Origin: Bacilli bacterium
Lineage (GTDB): Bacteria > Bacillota_I > Bacilli_A > RFN20 > CAG-826
Length of the DNA stretch: 64,000 nucleotides
Direction: 5' to 3'
NCBI GenBank assembly: GCA_022641095.1
Contig: JALCDB010000004.1
Coordinates: forward strand, 92,773 to 156,772
Shown here: positions 1 to 7,735 of the stretch, one piece after another
Position numbering within the stretch: the first letter of the stretch is position 1
How the letters are laid out: each line of letters opens with the position of its first letter
Made by a program: the position numbers and the translations under genes
The notes under the pieces: model-generated
Database searches by the model: none
What the model saw: only the letters and a program-made list of their open reading frames with translations
What the model was told of the DNA's origin: nothing

Positions 1-973
1 AGGCAATCCCGACAAGAACGTTAAAATCAAAAAGTCCAAACCATCGCCTGTAACCTATGATTACGGGGATGAGCGTTTAAGCAATATCGAGAAAGACCGC
101 GATATTTTCTATCATCAGTATAAGAAAAGCAATATTTGGAAATACAGCGTCTCCGCCTTTTGCATCGCCGTTATCATCATCGGTTACGTCTTGCCGCTTT
201 CTATTGAGGCGTGGAAGAGTTATCAAATGCCAATCACTCTCTCCGTTCTTGCCGCCGGCGTCCTCGGACTTGGCATTTTCAGTTACGTTTCCCGCAAAAA
301 GATCGAAGTCAAGATGAAAGACTACTTCCATAAGTTCTACGAGAATACGAATGCTTACGTTTTTTCGAATCCGGAAGTGAAGAACTTCGCCGGAGCGGTG
401 GAAGACAAACTGCCGACCGAGATTTTCAACGCTGCCGGTCTTTATAAGGACGTGACGCAGGTTGGGAGCCGTGCCTCCTATCAGTTTGACTACAAGGGCC
501 TTGGCTGCGCCATTAGCGACGCCGCCGGGCAAACCAGAGGCAAAAAGGGCGCTTTAAACACCGTTTTCGTAGGAAAATTCGTGCAGGCCCCCAATACCTA
601 CAAGGGTGGGGCTTGCATAGTTTATCTTAAGGGCAACAAGCGGGCGCTTCCTCCGACGGCTTTAGGCGATTACAACCTTATCGAAGACCATCGTGACATG
701 GTGGTGTATGGCGAAACCGGCGCCAAAAGAGCCTTAACGAAGAAAGTTCGCGCCGCCATCGCAAAATTCCAGACCAATGATACTCTTTGCGATATGGCCA
801 TATCCATCAAAGAGGGTCAAACCTACATAGCGCTTGGCTATGAGGACACTCTTATGGTGCTTCCTATGGACAAACCGTTCAACCCGACTCCGACCATGCA
901 GTATAAGGGCGATATGGCCAAGGTCTTTAACTTAATCGGCGCTTTGAACTTCAAAGAATCCGAGAAAAAGTAA
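1..973 (+). CDS. Membrane protein with two N-proximal helices, 5' end missing (DUF3137-like layout)
   Basis: The frame is open from the first complete codon at base 2 to TAA at 971-973, with no convincing start, so the gene begins left of the window; 323 residues are visible. A charged, Lys/Asp-rich leader is followed by two hydrophobic segments at visible residues about 48-65 and 77-95, then RKK and a soluble domain of about 225 residues that probably lies in the cytoplasm. Two helices followed by a mixed alpha/beta domain with a VFVGKF-type strand and a late IKEGQTYIAL-type strand resemble DUF3137 membrane proteins, whose function is unknown. The family match is from memory of the pattern and is tentative. 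A terminator follows immediately. Confidence 0.75.
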   Translation, partial: GNPDKNVKIKKSKPSPVTYDYGDERLSNIEKDRDIFYHQYKKSNIWKYSVSAFCIAVIIIGYVLPLSIEAWKSYQMPITLSVLAAGVLGLGIFSYVSRKKIEVKMKDYFHKFYENTNAYVFSNPEVKNFAGAVEDKLPTEIFNAAGLYKDVTQVGSRASYQFDYKGLGCAISDAAGQTRGKKGALNTVFVGKFVQAPNTYKGGACIVYLKGNKRALPPTALGDYNLIEDHRDMVVYGETGAKRALTKKVRAAIAKFQTNDTLCDMAISIKEGQTYIALGYEDTLMVLPMDKPFNPTPTMQYKGDMAKVFNLIGALNFKESEKK

Positions 974-991
974 AAGGCTTTTATTGCTGGC

Positions 992-1020
992 AAGGGGTGG
1001 TTTCGATCCACCCTTTTATT
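992..1020 (+). terminator. Intrinsic terminator after the first gene
   Basis: GGGTGG (995-1000) pairs with CCACCC (1008-1013) around a 7-base loop; flanking A-T and G-T pairs extend the stem and a T-rich run follows. It lies 20 bases past the stop codon of the upstream gene. Confidence 0.75.
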
Positions 1021-1109
1021 TTTATTGGGGAATAAACATAAAAGAATTTTCTTCTCTCGTTTATAATAAGAAAGAAGGACCGCTGACGAGTGGCGGTATC
1101 TAGAATTCA

Positions 1110-1676
1110 ATGGACGAAAGCAACGGATCGAAAAGGTTCTTTAAATGGATTATCGTGCAAGCCTATAAGCACGACGGTCTTTTGCATCGGCAGTGGAGCC
1201 CTGCCTACTTGGTTGAGGAAACGGAAGATTATTGGGCTTTGGCTTCAAGAGCAAGTTTGGTGACGGAAAACGATGGTCGGCGTTGGATGACCAAAGAGCA
1301 TGCCATCTTTGTTCTATTTAAAAAAATGTGGCTTAACGTTATCTGCATGATGAAGGAAAACGGTCTTGTTTTTTACGCGAACATTGCGAGCCCCACGATC
1401 ATGGACAGGGGCGTTCTGAAGTACATCGATTATGATTTGGACGTGAAACTCTTCCCCGATCAAACGATGAAGGATCTTGATGAACTGGAATTCGAGCGGC
1501 ACATTTTGACTTACGGATATTCGCCTGAATTATCCGCGGCCATCAAAAGGAGTTTCGCCGAAACAAAAGAGATGATGCGAGAGAAGTCATTTCCGTTTAG
1601 CGTACCAGTAGTGAATGTACTTTTTACTAAATATTTAAATGAGAACCAACCATTCAGACCTAGTTTGATCCGTTGA
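1110..1676 (+). CDS. ntdP: Nucleoside tri- and diphosphatase NtdP (DUF402 family)
   Basis: A 188-residue protein that aligns by eye along its length with Bacillus YgaC/NtdP. Shared blocks are the N-terminal YKHDGLLHRQW, the central VTENDGRRWMTKEHAI, WLNVICMMKENG and the acidic KYIDYDLDVKLFPD, which carries the carboxylates expected to bind metal and nucleotide phosphates. Members hydrolyse nucleoside tri- and diphosphates in the cytoplasm; the exact in vivo substrate is not settled. An N-terminal extension of about 7 residues relative to Bacillus is seen. A TATAAT box lies at 1062-1067, about 42 bases upstream, but no good Shine-Dalgarno site precedes the ATG. Its 3' end overlaps the convergent reductase gene by 17 bases. 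Confidence 0.88.
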   Translation: MDESNGSKRFFKWIIVQAYKHDGLLHRQWSPAYLVEETEDYWALASRASLVTENDGRRWMTKEHAIFVLFKKMWLNVICMMKENGLVFYANIASPTIMDRGVLKYIDYDLDVKLFPDQTMKDLDELEFERHILTYGYSPELSAAIKRSFAETKEMMREKSFPFSVPVVNVLFTKYLNENQPFRPSLIR

Positions 1677-2565
1677 TTGAATCGATGGCGATTTCCGCCT
1701 CTTTCATGCCGGGTGCGATTCGCTTTTTGTAGTTGGGGTTATACAGGCAATCTCCGATGACGTAAATCCGTTTACGGGCGCGCATATTGCCATCCGTCAC
1801 GACGCCGAAACCTGTTGAGGTCAACGGGAGCCCGAATGTGGTTGGGCTGGGGATTTGGCCGTAATTGACCAAAACATAGTCACACGGAATCGTGATCAAA
1901 CTTGAATCAGTGACGTTTTTAATTGTAATTTCTCGGCAAAACCCCCCTTTTTCGGTTATTTTAAAGGGTATATATGGCAGATGGATATCGAGTTTGCAAT
2001 CCTTGATGGTTTCGGGGTTGCCACGGAATTCCATCCTTCGGTGCACAAGGGATACGTCGGACGATAGCCTCGAAAGTTGCTTCGCCCAGTCGAGGGCGCT
2101 ATCGCCGCCGCCGAAGATAACGACCCGCTTGTCTTTCATAAGACTCGGATCCTTAAGGGAGTAGAGAATATTCGAGCATTTGCTTTCGTTCTCGAGCCCT
2201 AAAGGACGCGGTTTATGAAATCCTAATCCAGTTGCAACAATTACAAAATTACCTTCGAACTGCCCTCGTTTTGTTTCCAAAACGATCCCTTTGTCTTTTT
2301 CGTTGATTCCGGTGACCTCGCAACTAAGGGTGCAGTTGTTCTTGTCGAGTCCGTTGACGAGTGTTTTGACAACCTCCTCGGCTGGCATCGGAGGATAAAG
2401 AGGCACGTCGGCGACCTCTTTTTTCGGATAAAGATTGGCTGGTTGTCCGCCAAGGTGGTTTTCGGCCTCGAAAAGATGGTAAGGGATCTTTTTAATTTCG
2501 AGGAGGTTGGCCGCGTATAAACCGATCGGCCCCCCGCCGACGATTAGGATTCGTTTTTGTTCCAT
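1660..2565 (-). CDS. Ferredoxin/flavodoxin-NADP+ reductase, thioredoxin-reductase-like (YumC type)
   Basis: A 301-residue two-dinucleotide-domain flavoprotein. The FAD-binding motif GGGPIGLYAA is near residue 10, the ATG-type motif ATGLGFHKPR near 110, and the NADP-binding GGGDSALDWA near residue 150. A C-terminal IGDCL motif closes the FAD site. The redox-active CxxC of true thioredoxin reductases is absent between the domains, which points to the type 2 ferredoxin-NADP reductase family that moves electrons between NADPH and ferredoxin or flavodoxin. Length is slightly below the usual 330 residues. The gene is divergent from tsaE. No Shine-Dalgarno precedes the ATG, and a TATGCT box sits only 11 bases upstream, so the transcript may have almost no leader. 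Confidence 0.85.
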   Translation of the reverse strand: MEQKRILIVGGGPIGLYAANLLEIKKIPYHLFEAENHLGGQPANLYPKKEVADVPLYPPMPAEEVVKTLVNGLDKNNCTLSCEVTGINEKDKGIVLETKRGQFEGNFVIVATGLGFHKPRPLGLENESKCSNILYSLKDPSLMKDKRVVIFGGGDSALDWAKQLSRLSSDVSLVHRRMEFRGNPETIKDCKLDIHLPYIPFKITEKGGFCREITIKNVTDSSLITIPCDYVLVNYGQIPSPTTFGLPLTSTGFGVVTDGNMRARKRIYVIGDCLYNPNYKKRIAPGMKEAEIAIDSINGSN

Positions 2566-2566
2566 A

Positions 2567-2599
2567 GAAGTATGTTAGCATACTTCGAGGTGGTATAAT
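2567..2599. promoter_or_regulatory. Divergent promoter with an operator-like inverted repeat
   Basis: A perfect 8-base inverted repeat, GAAGTATG (2567-2574) and CATACTTC (2579-2586) with a 4-base spacer, lies immediately upstream of a TATAAT box (2594-2599) that reads toward tsaE. It covers the expected -35 region of tsaE and, on the other strand, the -10 (TATGCT) of the reductase gene. A bound regulator could therefore act on both genes. Which protein binds is unknown. Confidence 0.55.
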
Positions 2600-2630
2600 T
2601 TGTCGCACCCGATTTTGGGAGGCGTTTTTT

Positions 2631-3092
2631 ATGAGATATACCTTCGTATCGAAAAGCAAAGAGGAAACAAAAAAGCTTGGGGCTTTCTTGGCTCCGATGT
2701 TCAAGCCTGGCGATGTGGTTTTGCTTAAGGGCGACCTAGGAGCCGGGAAAACGACCTTGACCAGTGGGGTGGCCAAGGCCTTGAAGGTTCAAGACGACGT
2801 GATTTCCCCGACTTTCAATATCATGAAATGCTATTTTAAGGGGACGCTTCCCCTTTATCACATCGACGCCTATCGACTCGAGAATCAGAACATCGAACTG
2901 GGGCTTGACGAATACATCGAAGGAGATGGCGTTTGTTTTGTGGAATGGCCGCAGTTCATCGGTCCGTTGCTGCCGGAGGAAACGTTGTCGATTACCCTCA
3001 AAAACGTTGGTGATGACAACCGCGAGATAACTGTTGAGGGCGATTCGAAACGTTATGAGGAAATGGTCGCGGCCGTGAAAGGAACATTTTAG
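2631..3092 (+). CDS. tsaE: tRNA t6A biosynthesis ATPase TsaE
   Basis: A 153-residue P-loop ATPase of the size usual for TsaE (YjeE/YdiB). The Walker A motif GDLGAGKTT is at residues 34-42, followed by SPTFN at the conserved threonine switch, YHIDAYRL, and the acidic VEWPQF block near residue 105. TsaE works with TsaB and TsaD to put threonylcarbamoyl on A37 of ANN-decoding tRNAs. GGGAGG precedes the ATG by about 8 bases, which fixes the start. It heads a four-gene operon: TsaB starts one base after its stop codon. Confidence 0.95.
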   Translation: MRYTFVSKSKEETKKLGAFLAPMFKPGDVVLLKGDLGAGKTTLTSGVAKALKVQDDVISPTFNIMKCYFKGTLPLYHIDAYRLENQNIELGLDEYIEGDGVCFVEWPQFIGPLLPEETLSITLKNVGDDNREITVEGDSKRYEEMVAAVKGTF

Positions 3093-3093
3093 T

Positions 3094-3690
3094 ATGTACG
3101 CTCTTTTGTTGGATTCGTCGAACAAAAACCTATCCGTCGGCCTTGCCTTGGATGGCAAGTTGGTCGATCGGACTTCCTACGAGGCTTGGCAAAAGCAAAG
3201 CGAACTTCTCGTCGATGAAATCGACAAGACTCTCGTTAGAAACAAAATCGGGCGGAAGGACATTGGCTCAGTCGTGGTTTCCAAAGGGCCCGGAAGCTAC
3301 ACCGGTGTCAGAATCGCCATGTCGGTGGCGAAAACCATGTCTTTCGCCCTTGGCGTTCCTTTGTATCTCGTTTCCTCTTTGCAGGTTCAAGAAGTTGCGG
3401 GCAAGCCAACCATCTGCCTTATGAACGCCCGCAGCAAGCGAAGCTATATTGGTGTTTATAGAGATGCGGAATGCCTGCTGGAAGACACCGTCATCGAGAA
3501 TCAAGATGTCCTTGAATACATTAAAAACCACCCCGATTACGAGGTTTCCGGAGAACTCAGCCAACTTGGCTTGGAAGACAAGCCAGGCGATATCCTCGGG
3601 AATCTTCTGAAAGCCGACGTTCCGGCGAACCTATGCGATGAGCCGCTTGCGGCTAAACCCGTGTACCTAAAAGACACATATCAAGTATGA
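3094..3690 (+). CDS. tsaB: tRNA t6A biosynthesis protein TsaB
   Basis: A 198-residue ASKHA-fold protein with the family signature GPGSYTGVR at residues 65-73 and the N-terminal LLLDSSNKNLSVGL strand pair. TsaB is the non-catalytic partner that dimerises with TsaD and recruits TsaE. The C-terminal part is shorter than in Bacillus, as is common in compact genomes. It sits one base after tsaE, and its stop overlaps the start of rimI (ATGA), so translation is likely coupled. Confidence 0.93.
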   Translation: MYALLLDSSNKNLSVGLALDGKLVDRTSYEAWQKQSELLVDEIDKTLVRNKIGRKDIGSVVVSKGPGSYTGVRIAMSVAKTMSFALGVPLYLVSSLQVQEVAGKPTICLMNARSKRSYIGVYRDAECLLEDTVIENQDVLEYIKNHPDYEVSGELSQLGLEDKPGDILGNLLKADVPANLCDEPLAAKPVYLKDTYQV

Positions 3691-4151
3691 ATCTCAAAGG
3701 CTGCAAAGTCAGAAAAATGAAGGAGACGGACGTTCTTGCGGTGGCGAATCTCGAATCAGCCTGCTTCTCCGCCCCTTGGCCTGAGAAAGAGATCCGTTAC
3801 GAGATTGGCGAAAACCCCTGCGCGAAAGTCTATGTGGCCCTTAGCAAAACCGGAGACGTTATCGGTTACATTGACTTCATGATTACCTTCGACAGCGCTA
3901 CCGTCTCCCGGCTCGCGGTCGCCTCCGGCTATCGACGCCAAGGCATCGCTCAAGCCTTGCTCGACGAAATGGTGATCGTCTGCAAGAAACAGCGGGAACC
4001 GGTCGAGTGGATCACTCTTGAGGTGAGGGGAAGCAACGGGCCCGCCCGAAAGCTTTATAAGAAAAACGGGTGGGACGAAATAACCGTGAAAAAAAGCTAT
4101 TACGACGACGGCGAAGATGCCATCTATATGGTAAGGAGTATCATTGTATGA
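3687..4151 (+). CDS. rimI: Ribosomal-protein-alanine N-acetyltransferase RimI (GNAT)
   Basis: A 154-residue GNAT enzyme. The acetyl-CoA pyrophosphate loop reads YRRQGIAQ after the strand VSRLAV, and the C-terminal LEVRGSNGPARKLYKKNGW block is characteristic of RimI, which acetylates the N-terminus of ribosomal protein S18. Some bacterial RimI proteins have a broader range of targets. The position between tsaB and tsaD is the classical Firmicute arrangement. The start overlaps the tsaB stop and the stop overlaps the tsaD start, both as ATGA. Confidence 0.9.
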   Translation: MNLKGCKVRKMKETDVLAVANLESACFSAPWPEKEIRYEIGENPCAKVYVALSKTGDVIGYIDFMITFDSATVSRLAVASGYRRQGIAQALLDEMVIVCKKQREPVEWITLEVRGSNGPARKLYKKNGWDEITVKKSYYDDGEDAIYMVRSIIV

Positions 4152-5164
4152 GCAAAATCCTAGCAATCGAATCGAGCTGCGACGAGACCGCCGTGGCCAT
4201 AACCGACAATGGCAAGCTGTTGGCCAATGTCGTTTCTTCGCAGGTCGCGGTTCACGTCAAGTACGGCGGCGTAATGCCTGAGATAGCTTCGCGTCTCCAT
4301 ACCGAGAACATCACCGTGTGCCTAAAGGAGGCGCTTGATCAGAGCCATCTTAGGCTTGAGGACATAGACGCTTTCGCGGTTACCCGCGGTCCGGGCCTCA
4401 TTGGGTGCCTGCATGTTGGCATGCAAGCGGCCAAAACCTTGGCGATGCTATTTCATAAGCCCCTTATCCCGGTTCACCATTTGGCGGGTCACATATATGC
4501 GAACGAATACGTGGGGCAGTTCGCCTTTCCGCTTCTTTGCGTCGTCGTGAGCGGAGGCAACACCGAATTGGTCCTCATGCGCGGCGACCTCGATTTTGAG
4601 ATCGTCGGCGAGACGAAGGACGACGCCGTTGGCGAGTGCTACGATAAGGTCGCGCGCGTGTTGGGTCTTCCCTACCCAGGCGGTTTGCCGATCGATCAGC
4701 ATGCCAAATTGGGTCAGCATAGCTATAAATTGCCGGAGCCTTTGGCCGGCAAAGGGACTTTGGACTTTTCATATAGCGGACTCAAGACTTCGGTCATCAA
4801 TTTGGTGAACAGCCTCAAGATGAAAGGCGAAGAGGTGAACGTCAATGACATGGCCCGCAGTTTTCAGGACGTCGCGATTGGGATGATTCTCGACAAGGCG
4901 ACGAAAGCCGCGCTCACTTATGGCGTGAAACAAGTGGTTCTCGCCGGCGGAGTCAGCGCGAACAGCTATCTCCGCGCCCAAATGAAGCAACGGCTTGAGG
5001 GGACTGGCATCGATTTGATAATCCCACCCCTTTGGTGCACGACCGATAATGCGGCCATGATCGCCAAAGTGGCGGAACACCTTTATAGAGAGAAGGTGTT
5101 CGCCCCTTTGACGCTTGGGGTCGACCCAAATTGGCGGATCAGCGATTTTCGCCACTTTGATTGA
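4148..5164 (+). CDS. tsaD: tRNA N6-adenosine threonylcarbamoyltransferase TsaD
   Basis: A 338-residue catalytic subunit of the t6A enzyme. It begins IESSCDETAVAI, carries the metal-binding HHLAGH (histidines at about 111 and 115), SGGNTEL, and the C-terminal GGVSANSYLR and CTDNAAM blocks. The frame is open 26 codons further upstream, but that extension lies inside rimI and is basic and unlike the family; the ATG at 4148, overlapping the rimI stop, gives the standard N-terminus. A terminator follows 24 bases after the stop, so this ends the tsaE-tsaB-rimI-tsaD operon. Confidence 0.96.
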   Translation: MSKILAIESSCDETAVAITDNGKLLANVVSSQVAVHVKYGGVMPEIASRLHTENITVCLKEALDQSHLRLEDIDAFAVTRGPGLIGCLHVGMQAAKTLAMLFHKPLIPVHHLAGHIYANEYVGQFAFPLLCVVVSGGNTELVLMRGDLDFEIVGETKDDAVGECYDKVARVLGLPYPGGLPIDQHAKLGQHSYKLPEPLAGKGTLDFSYSGLKTSVINLVNSLKMKGEEVNVNDMARSFQDVAIGMILDKATKAALTYGVKQVVLAGGVSANSYLRAQMKQRLEGTGIDLIIPPLWCTTDNAAMIAKVAEHLYREKVFAPLTLGVDPNWRISDFRHFD

Positions 5165-5187
5165 GTTTTGCCGAGATTTCATAGCGG

Positions 5188-5222
5188 AACGGCTTCGTTT
5201 TCTTGAAGTCGTTTCTTTTTTC
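5188..5222 (+). terminator. Terminator of the tsa operon
   Basis: AACGGCTTC (5188-5196) pairs with GAAGTCGTT (5205-5213), 9 pairs including one G-T, with an 8-base loop and the T-rich tail TCTTTTTTC. Confidence 0.8.
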
Positions 5223-5431
5223 GTCGGCAAGAAAGTTGTGTTGAGTCCGCTTTTTTAAATGGCAAGGGCCACCGAGTTCCAAGGCCATGTTCGGCTTTTC
5301 TCCGCCTCCCCTTTTGCACCATTGATGGGGATCTCTGAACGCGAAAGCCAGCTCACGTTTCCTTTTCAAAGCTCATGGCTAGGATATCAACGGAGGCTTG
5401 CGGAAAGGCAAACCATATTTGGCAAACGCAG
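5223..5431. other. Unassigned intergenic segment between two terminators
   Basis: About 210 bases lie between the tsa terminator and the terminator of the converging lipoprotein gene. A 76-codon minus-strand frame crosses it (TTG start at 5369) but runs back over the tsaD end and has no ribosome site. Short complementary GGCC-containing blocks near 5265-5285 suggest local folding. No known RNA family was recognised. Confidence 0.4.
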
Positions 5432-5471
5432 GAAAAGAAAAAGGTTTTGCCGAATCTTTCGCAAAACCTTT
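5432..5471 (-). terminator. Terminator of the lipoprotein gene
   Basis: On the minus strand AAAGGTTTTGC and GCAAAACCTTT (5440-5450 with 5461-5471) form a perfect 11-pair stem with a 10-base loop, followed by TTTTTCTTTTCC. It lies 17 bases beyond the stop codon at 5488. Confidence 0.88.
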
Positions 5472-5487
5472 ATCGCTTTTCAGCGTT

Positions 5488-6204
5488 CTATTCGATTGGG
5501 TTGAACTCGATGCTGGTAAAATAGACGGCTCGCGAGCCGTCGCCTCCGTCGGTGTCGCCATCGTTGGCTATGGTGAGGTAGTTCACCGCTTCGGAGAACG
5601 TGAAAGTCTGAGTGAAAACTTTGTAGTCCGTGCTGGACGCGACGAAACTTTTCGTTTGGGCGCCGCCGGAGGCCTTGGCTGCCATGGGATGGCTTTCCTC
5701 GCCCCAGTAAACCGATTCAATCGGGGCGACGGCGTTATAATCCGATGTTTTGTCGAGATAGGTCAATCTGACCGTTTTGACGGGGAAGGCGGTGGCATTA
5801 TAGATGGCGCCGGTCGCTTTGCGTCCTTGGATGACGTCTAACTTTATGCCATCGATGGCGTTTCCATTCGCGTCATACGGATTCTGGTTGCCGGCCATTA
5901 TGTCGTCCATCCCGAAAACGATGTCGCCAATCGTCGCGGTGGCACCAACCGGATAGGTGTTATTTTCCTTGTCCGGGGCATCAGACGGCATGAAGGAAAC
6001 GTTTTTATAGACGGTCTGTTCCGAAGAGGAAAACGACGAACTTGACTCCGAAAAACTGGAGGAATCGTCGTTTGAAGACACTACTGGCAACGACGTTTCG
6101 CTCGAGTTCGGCGCAACTGAGCTTCCGCTAGCGGAAGAAGCGTTCCTACAGGCGGCGAGGACGAATATGGCCACCGGCAATACGATAATGCCCTTTTTGT
6201 TCAT
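5488..6204 (-). CDS. Secreted lipoprotein with Ser-rich linker and C-terminal beta domain
   Basis: A 238-residue protein of unknown function. It has a short signal sequence ending in the lipobox LAAC (cysteine about residue 19), so it should be lipid-anchored on the outer face of the membrane. Residues about 22-65 are a Ser/Glu/Asp-rich flexible linker. The remaining 170 residues look like one all-beta domain ending in VYFTSIEFNPIE. GGAGGT lies 6 bases before the ATG. A promoter of form TCGACA-17-TATGGT reads into it. The gene stands alone between tsaD and asnS. The secreted protein at 58543-59142 ends in a similar strand (YTLTSVTFNY), so the two may share a fold. Confidence 0.85.
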   Translation of the reverse strand: MNKKGIIVLPVAIFVLAACRNASSASGSSVAPNSSETSLPVVSSNDDSSSFSESSSSFSSSEQTVYKNVSFMPSDAPDKENNTYPVGATATIGDIVFGMDDIMAGNQNPYDANGNAIDGIKLDVIQGRKATGAIYNATAFPVKTVRLTYLDKTSDYNAVAPIESVYWGEESHPMAAKASGGAQTKSFVASSTDYKVFTQTFTFSEAVNYLTIANDGDTDGGDGSRAVYFTSIEFNPIE

Positions 6205-6225
6205 AAATGAACCTCCATGAGTTCA

Positions 6226-6254
6226 ACCATACGCGAGTTGGCATAATGTGTCGA
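6226..6254 (-). promoter_or_regulatory. Promoter of the lipoprotein gene
   Basis: On the minus strand, TCGACA (6254-6249) and TATGGT (6231-6226) are separated by 17 bases and lie just upstream of the GGAGGT ribosome site. Confidence 0.5.
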
Positions 6255-6273
6255 GCCAAAACGTAAGATGGCC

Positions 6274-6321
6274 AAATCCTTCTAAGGATTTAGGGAAATT
6301 GGGTCAAACGTGGTTTATACT
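6274..6321 (+). promoter_or_regulatory. asnS promoter with upstream inverted repeat
   Basis: A TATACT box at 6316-6321 lies 27 bases before the asnS start. Upstream is a perfect 8-base inverted repeat with a 2-base spacer (AAATCCTT at 6274-6281, AAGGATTT at 6284-6291), placed where it would touch the -35 region. No T-box leader is present. Confidence 0.5.
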
Positions 6322-6348
6322 AACCTCGCCGTCATTGAGGATTAACTT

Positions 6349-7734
6349 ATGCAAGAGAAAGCCGTGTCCATCCGTTCGCTCTACGAAGCGTTTGCTTCGG
6401 GAGAAGGTTTTCCCGCCAACCGGGAAGTGATCGTCGAAGGCTGGGTCAAGACCAATCGCAACAGCGGCAAAGTCGGTTTCATCGAACTTCATGACGGGAC
6501 CTGTTTCAAGAATCTTCAACTCGTCTACGGCGCCGACATGAAGGGTTTCGACGCGATCAGCCATTATAGCCTCGCTTCGGCCATCGAGGCCAAGGGCGTT
6601 CTGACCCTTACCCCGGGCATGAAACAGCCTTTTGAGCTTCAGGTCGAGAAAATAAGGCTTTTGGGTGGGGTCGCCGATGATTATCCGCTTCAGAAAAAAC
6701 GGGCCTCATTCGAGTTTTTGCGCGATATGGCCTACCTAAGGCCGCGCACCAACACGTTCGACGCCGTGTTCAGAGTCCGTTCCGTCCTTGCCATGGCGAT
6801 CCACACCTATTTTCAGGAGCACGGCTTCGTTTACGTCCACACTCCGGAAATCACCGCCAACGACGCCGAGGGGGCCGGTCAGGTCTTCACCGTGACGACC
6901 GATGCCAAAGACCCCATCAACGATTTCTATGGGCGTCGGGCTTCCCTTACCGTTTCGGGCCAGCTTCATGTCGAGGCTTTCGCGATGGCCTTCAAGGACG
7001 TTTACACGTTCGGGCCCACTTTCCGCGCCGAGAAGAGCAACACCCCACGTCACGCCAGCGAATTCTGGATGATCGAGCCGGAACTTGCCTTCGCCGATCT
7101 CGACGACGATATGGATTGCATCGAGGATTCGATCAAATTCTGCATCCGTTACGTGATGGAAAAATGCCCGGACGAGATGGATTTCTTCGAAAAATGGATT
7201 GCCCCCGGGCTTAAAGCGAAACTCAACGACGTCCTCAACAAGCCTTTCCGTAAGATGGAATACACCGAAGGCATCCGTTTGCTCCAAGAAGCCCTCAAGA
7301 GCGGGCATAAATTCGATAACGACAAGATCGAGTGGGGCATGGATCTGCAGAGCGAGCATGAGCGGTATCTCACCGAGGAAGTGGTGAAGGGGCCGATGTT
7401 CCTCGTCGATTACCCCAAGGAAATCAAAGCGTTCTATATGCGGGAGAACGACGATGGCAAGACGGTCGCCGCCTGCGATTTGCTGGTGCCGGGCGAAGGC
7501 GAGATCGTCGGCGGGTCGCAACGCGAAGAACGCTACGAGGTCCTTAAAGAGAAGATGGAGAAAATCGGAAACGCCAAAGGCCTCGAATGGTATCTCAACC
7601 TCCGCAAATACGGCGGTTGCGTCCATAGCGGCTTTGGCATTGGATTCGATCGCCTCCTTATGTATATCACCGGCGTCGCCAACATCCGCGATACCGAGCC
7701 TTACCCTCGGACGTCCAATAACTTAAAATACTGA
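6349..7734 (+). CDS. asnS: Asparaginyl-tRNA synthetase
   Basis: A 461-residue class IIb synthetase. An N-terminal OB-fold anticodon-binding domain (residues about 20-110, starting VIVEGWVKTNRNSGK) is followed by the catalytic core with motif 2 at FRAEKSNTPRHASEFW and motif 3 at GFGIGFDRLLMYITG, then the AsnRS-type ending VANIRDTEPYPRT. The sequence after motif 2 (EFWMIEPELAF) fits AsnRS rather than AspRS. It charges tRNA-Asn in the cytoplasm. Because a GatCAB amidotransferase is also present, GatCAB here probably serves mainly tRNA-Gln. GAGGA lies about 10 bases before the ATG. Two small genes follow closely. Confidence 0.96.
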   Translation: MQEKAVSIRSLYEAFASGEGFPANREVIVEGWVKTNRNSGKVGFIELHDGTCFKNLQLVYGADMKGFDAISHYSLASAIEAKGVLTLTPGMKQPFELQVEKIRLLGGVADDYPLQKKRASFEFLRDMAYLRPRTNTFDAVFRVRSVLAMAIHTYFQEHGFVYVHTPEITANDAEGAGQVFTVTTDAKDPINDFYGRRASLTVSGQLHVEAFAMAFKDVYTFGPTFRAEKSNTPRHASEFWMIEPELAFADLDDDMDCIEDSIKFCIRYVMEKCPDEMDFFEKWIAPGLKAKLNDVLNKPFRKMEYTEGIRLLQEALKSGHKFDNDKIEWGMDLQSEHERYLTEEVVKGPMFLVDYPKEIKAFYMRENDDGKTVAACDLLVPGEGEIVGGSQREERYEVLKEKMEKIGNAKGLEWYLNLRKYGGCVHSGFGIGFDRLLMYITGVANIRDTEPYPRTSNNLKY

Positions 7735-7735
7735 T

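Noticed and set aside
4070-4147. 26-codon upstream extension of tsaD
   Set aside because: Arg/Lys-rich sequence inside rimI; the family N-terminus begins at the ATG at 4148.
5139-5369. 76-codon minus-strand frame after tsaD
   Set aside because: TTG start without ribosome site, overlaps the end of tsaD and crosses its terminator.
6736-7626. A 296-codon open frame opposite asnS, and similar long minus-strand frames opposite ligA (13739-14584), gatA (16194-16970), gatB (17021-17854) and gpmI (61353-62549)
   Set aside because: They are mirror frames caused by GC-rich codon use. The translations are His/Asp/Val-rich, have no motifs or ribosome sites, and lie fully inside well-supported genes.
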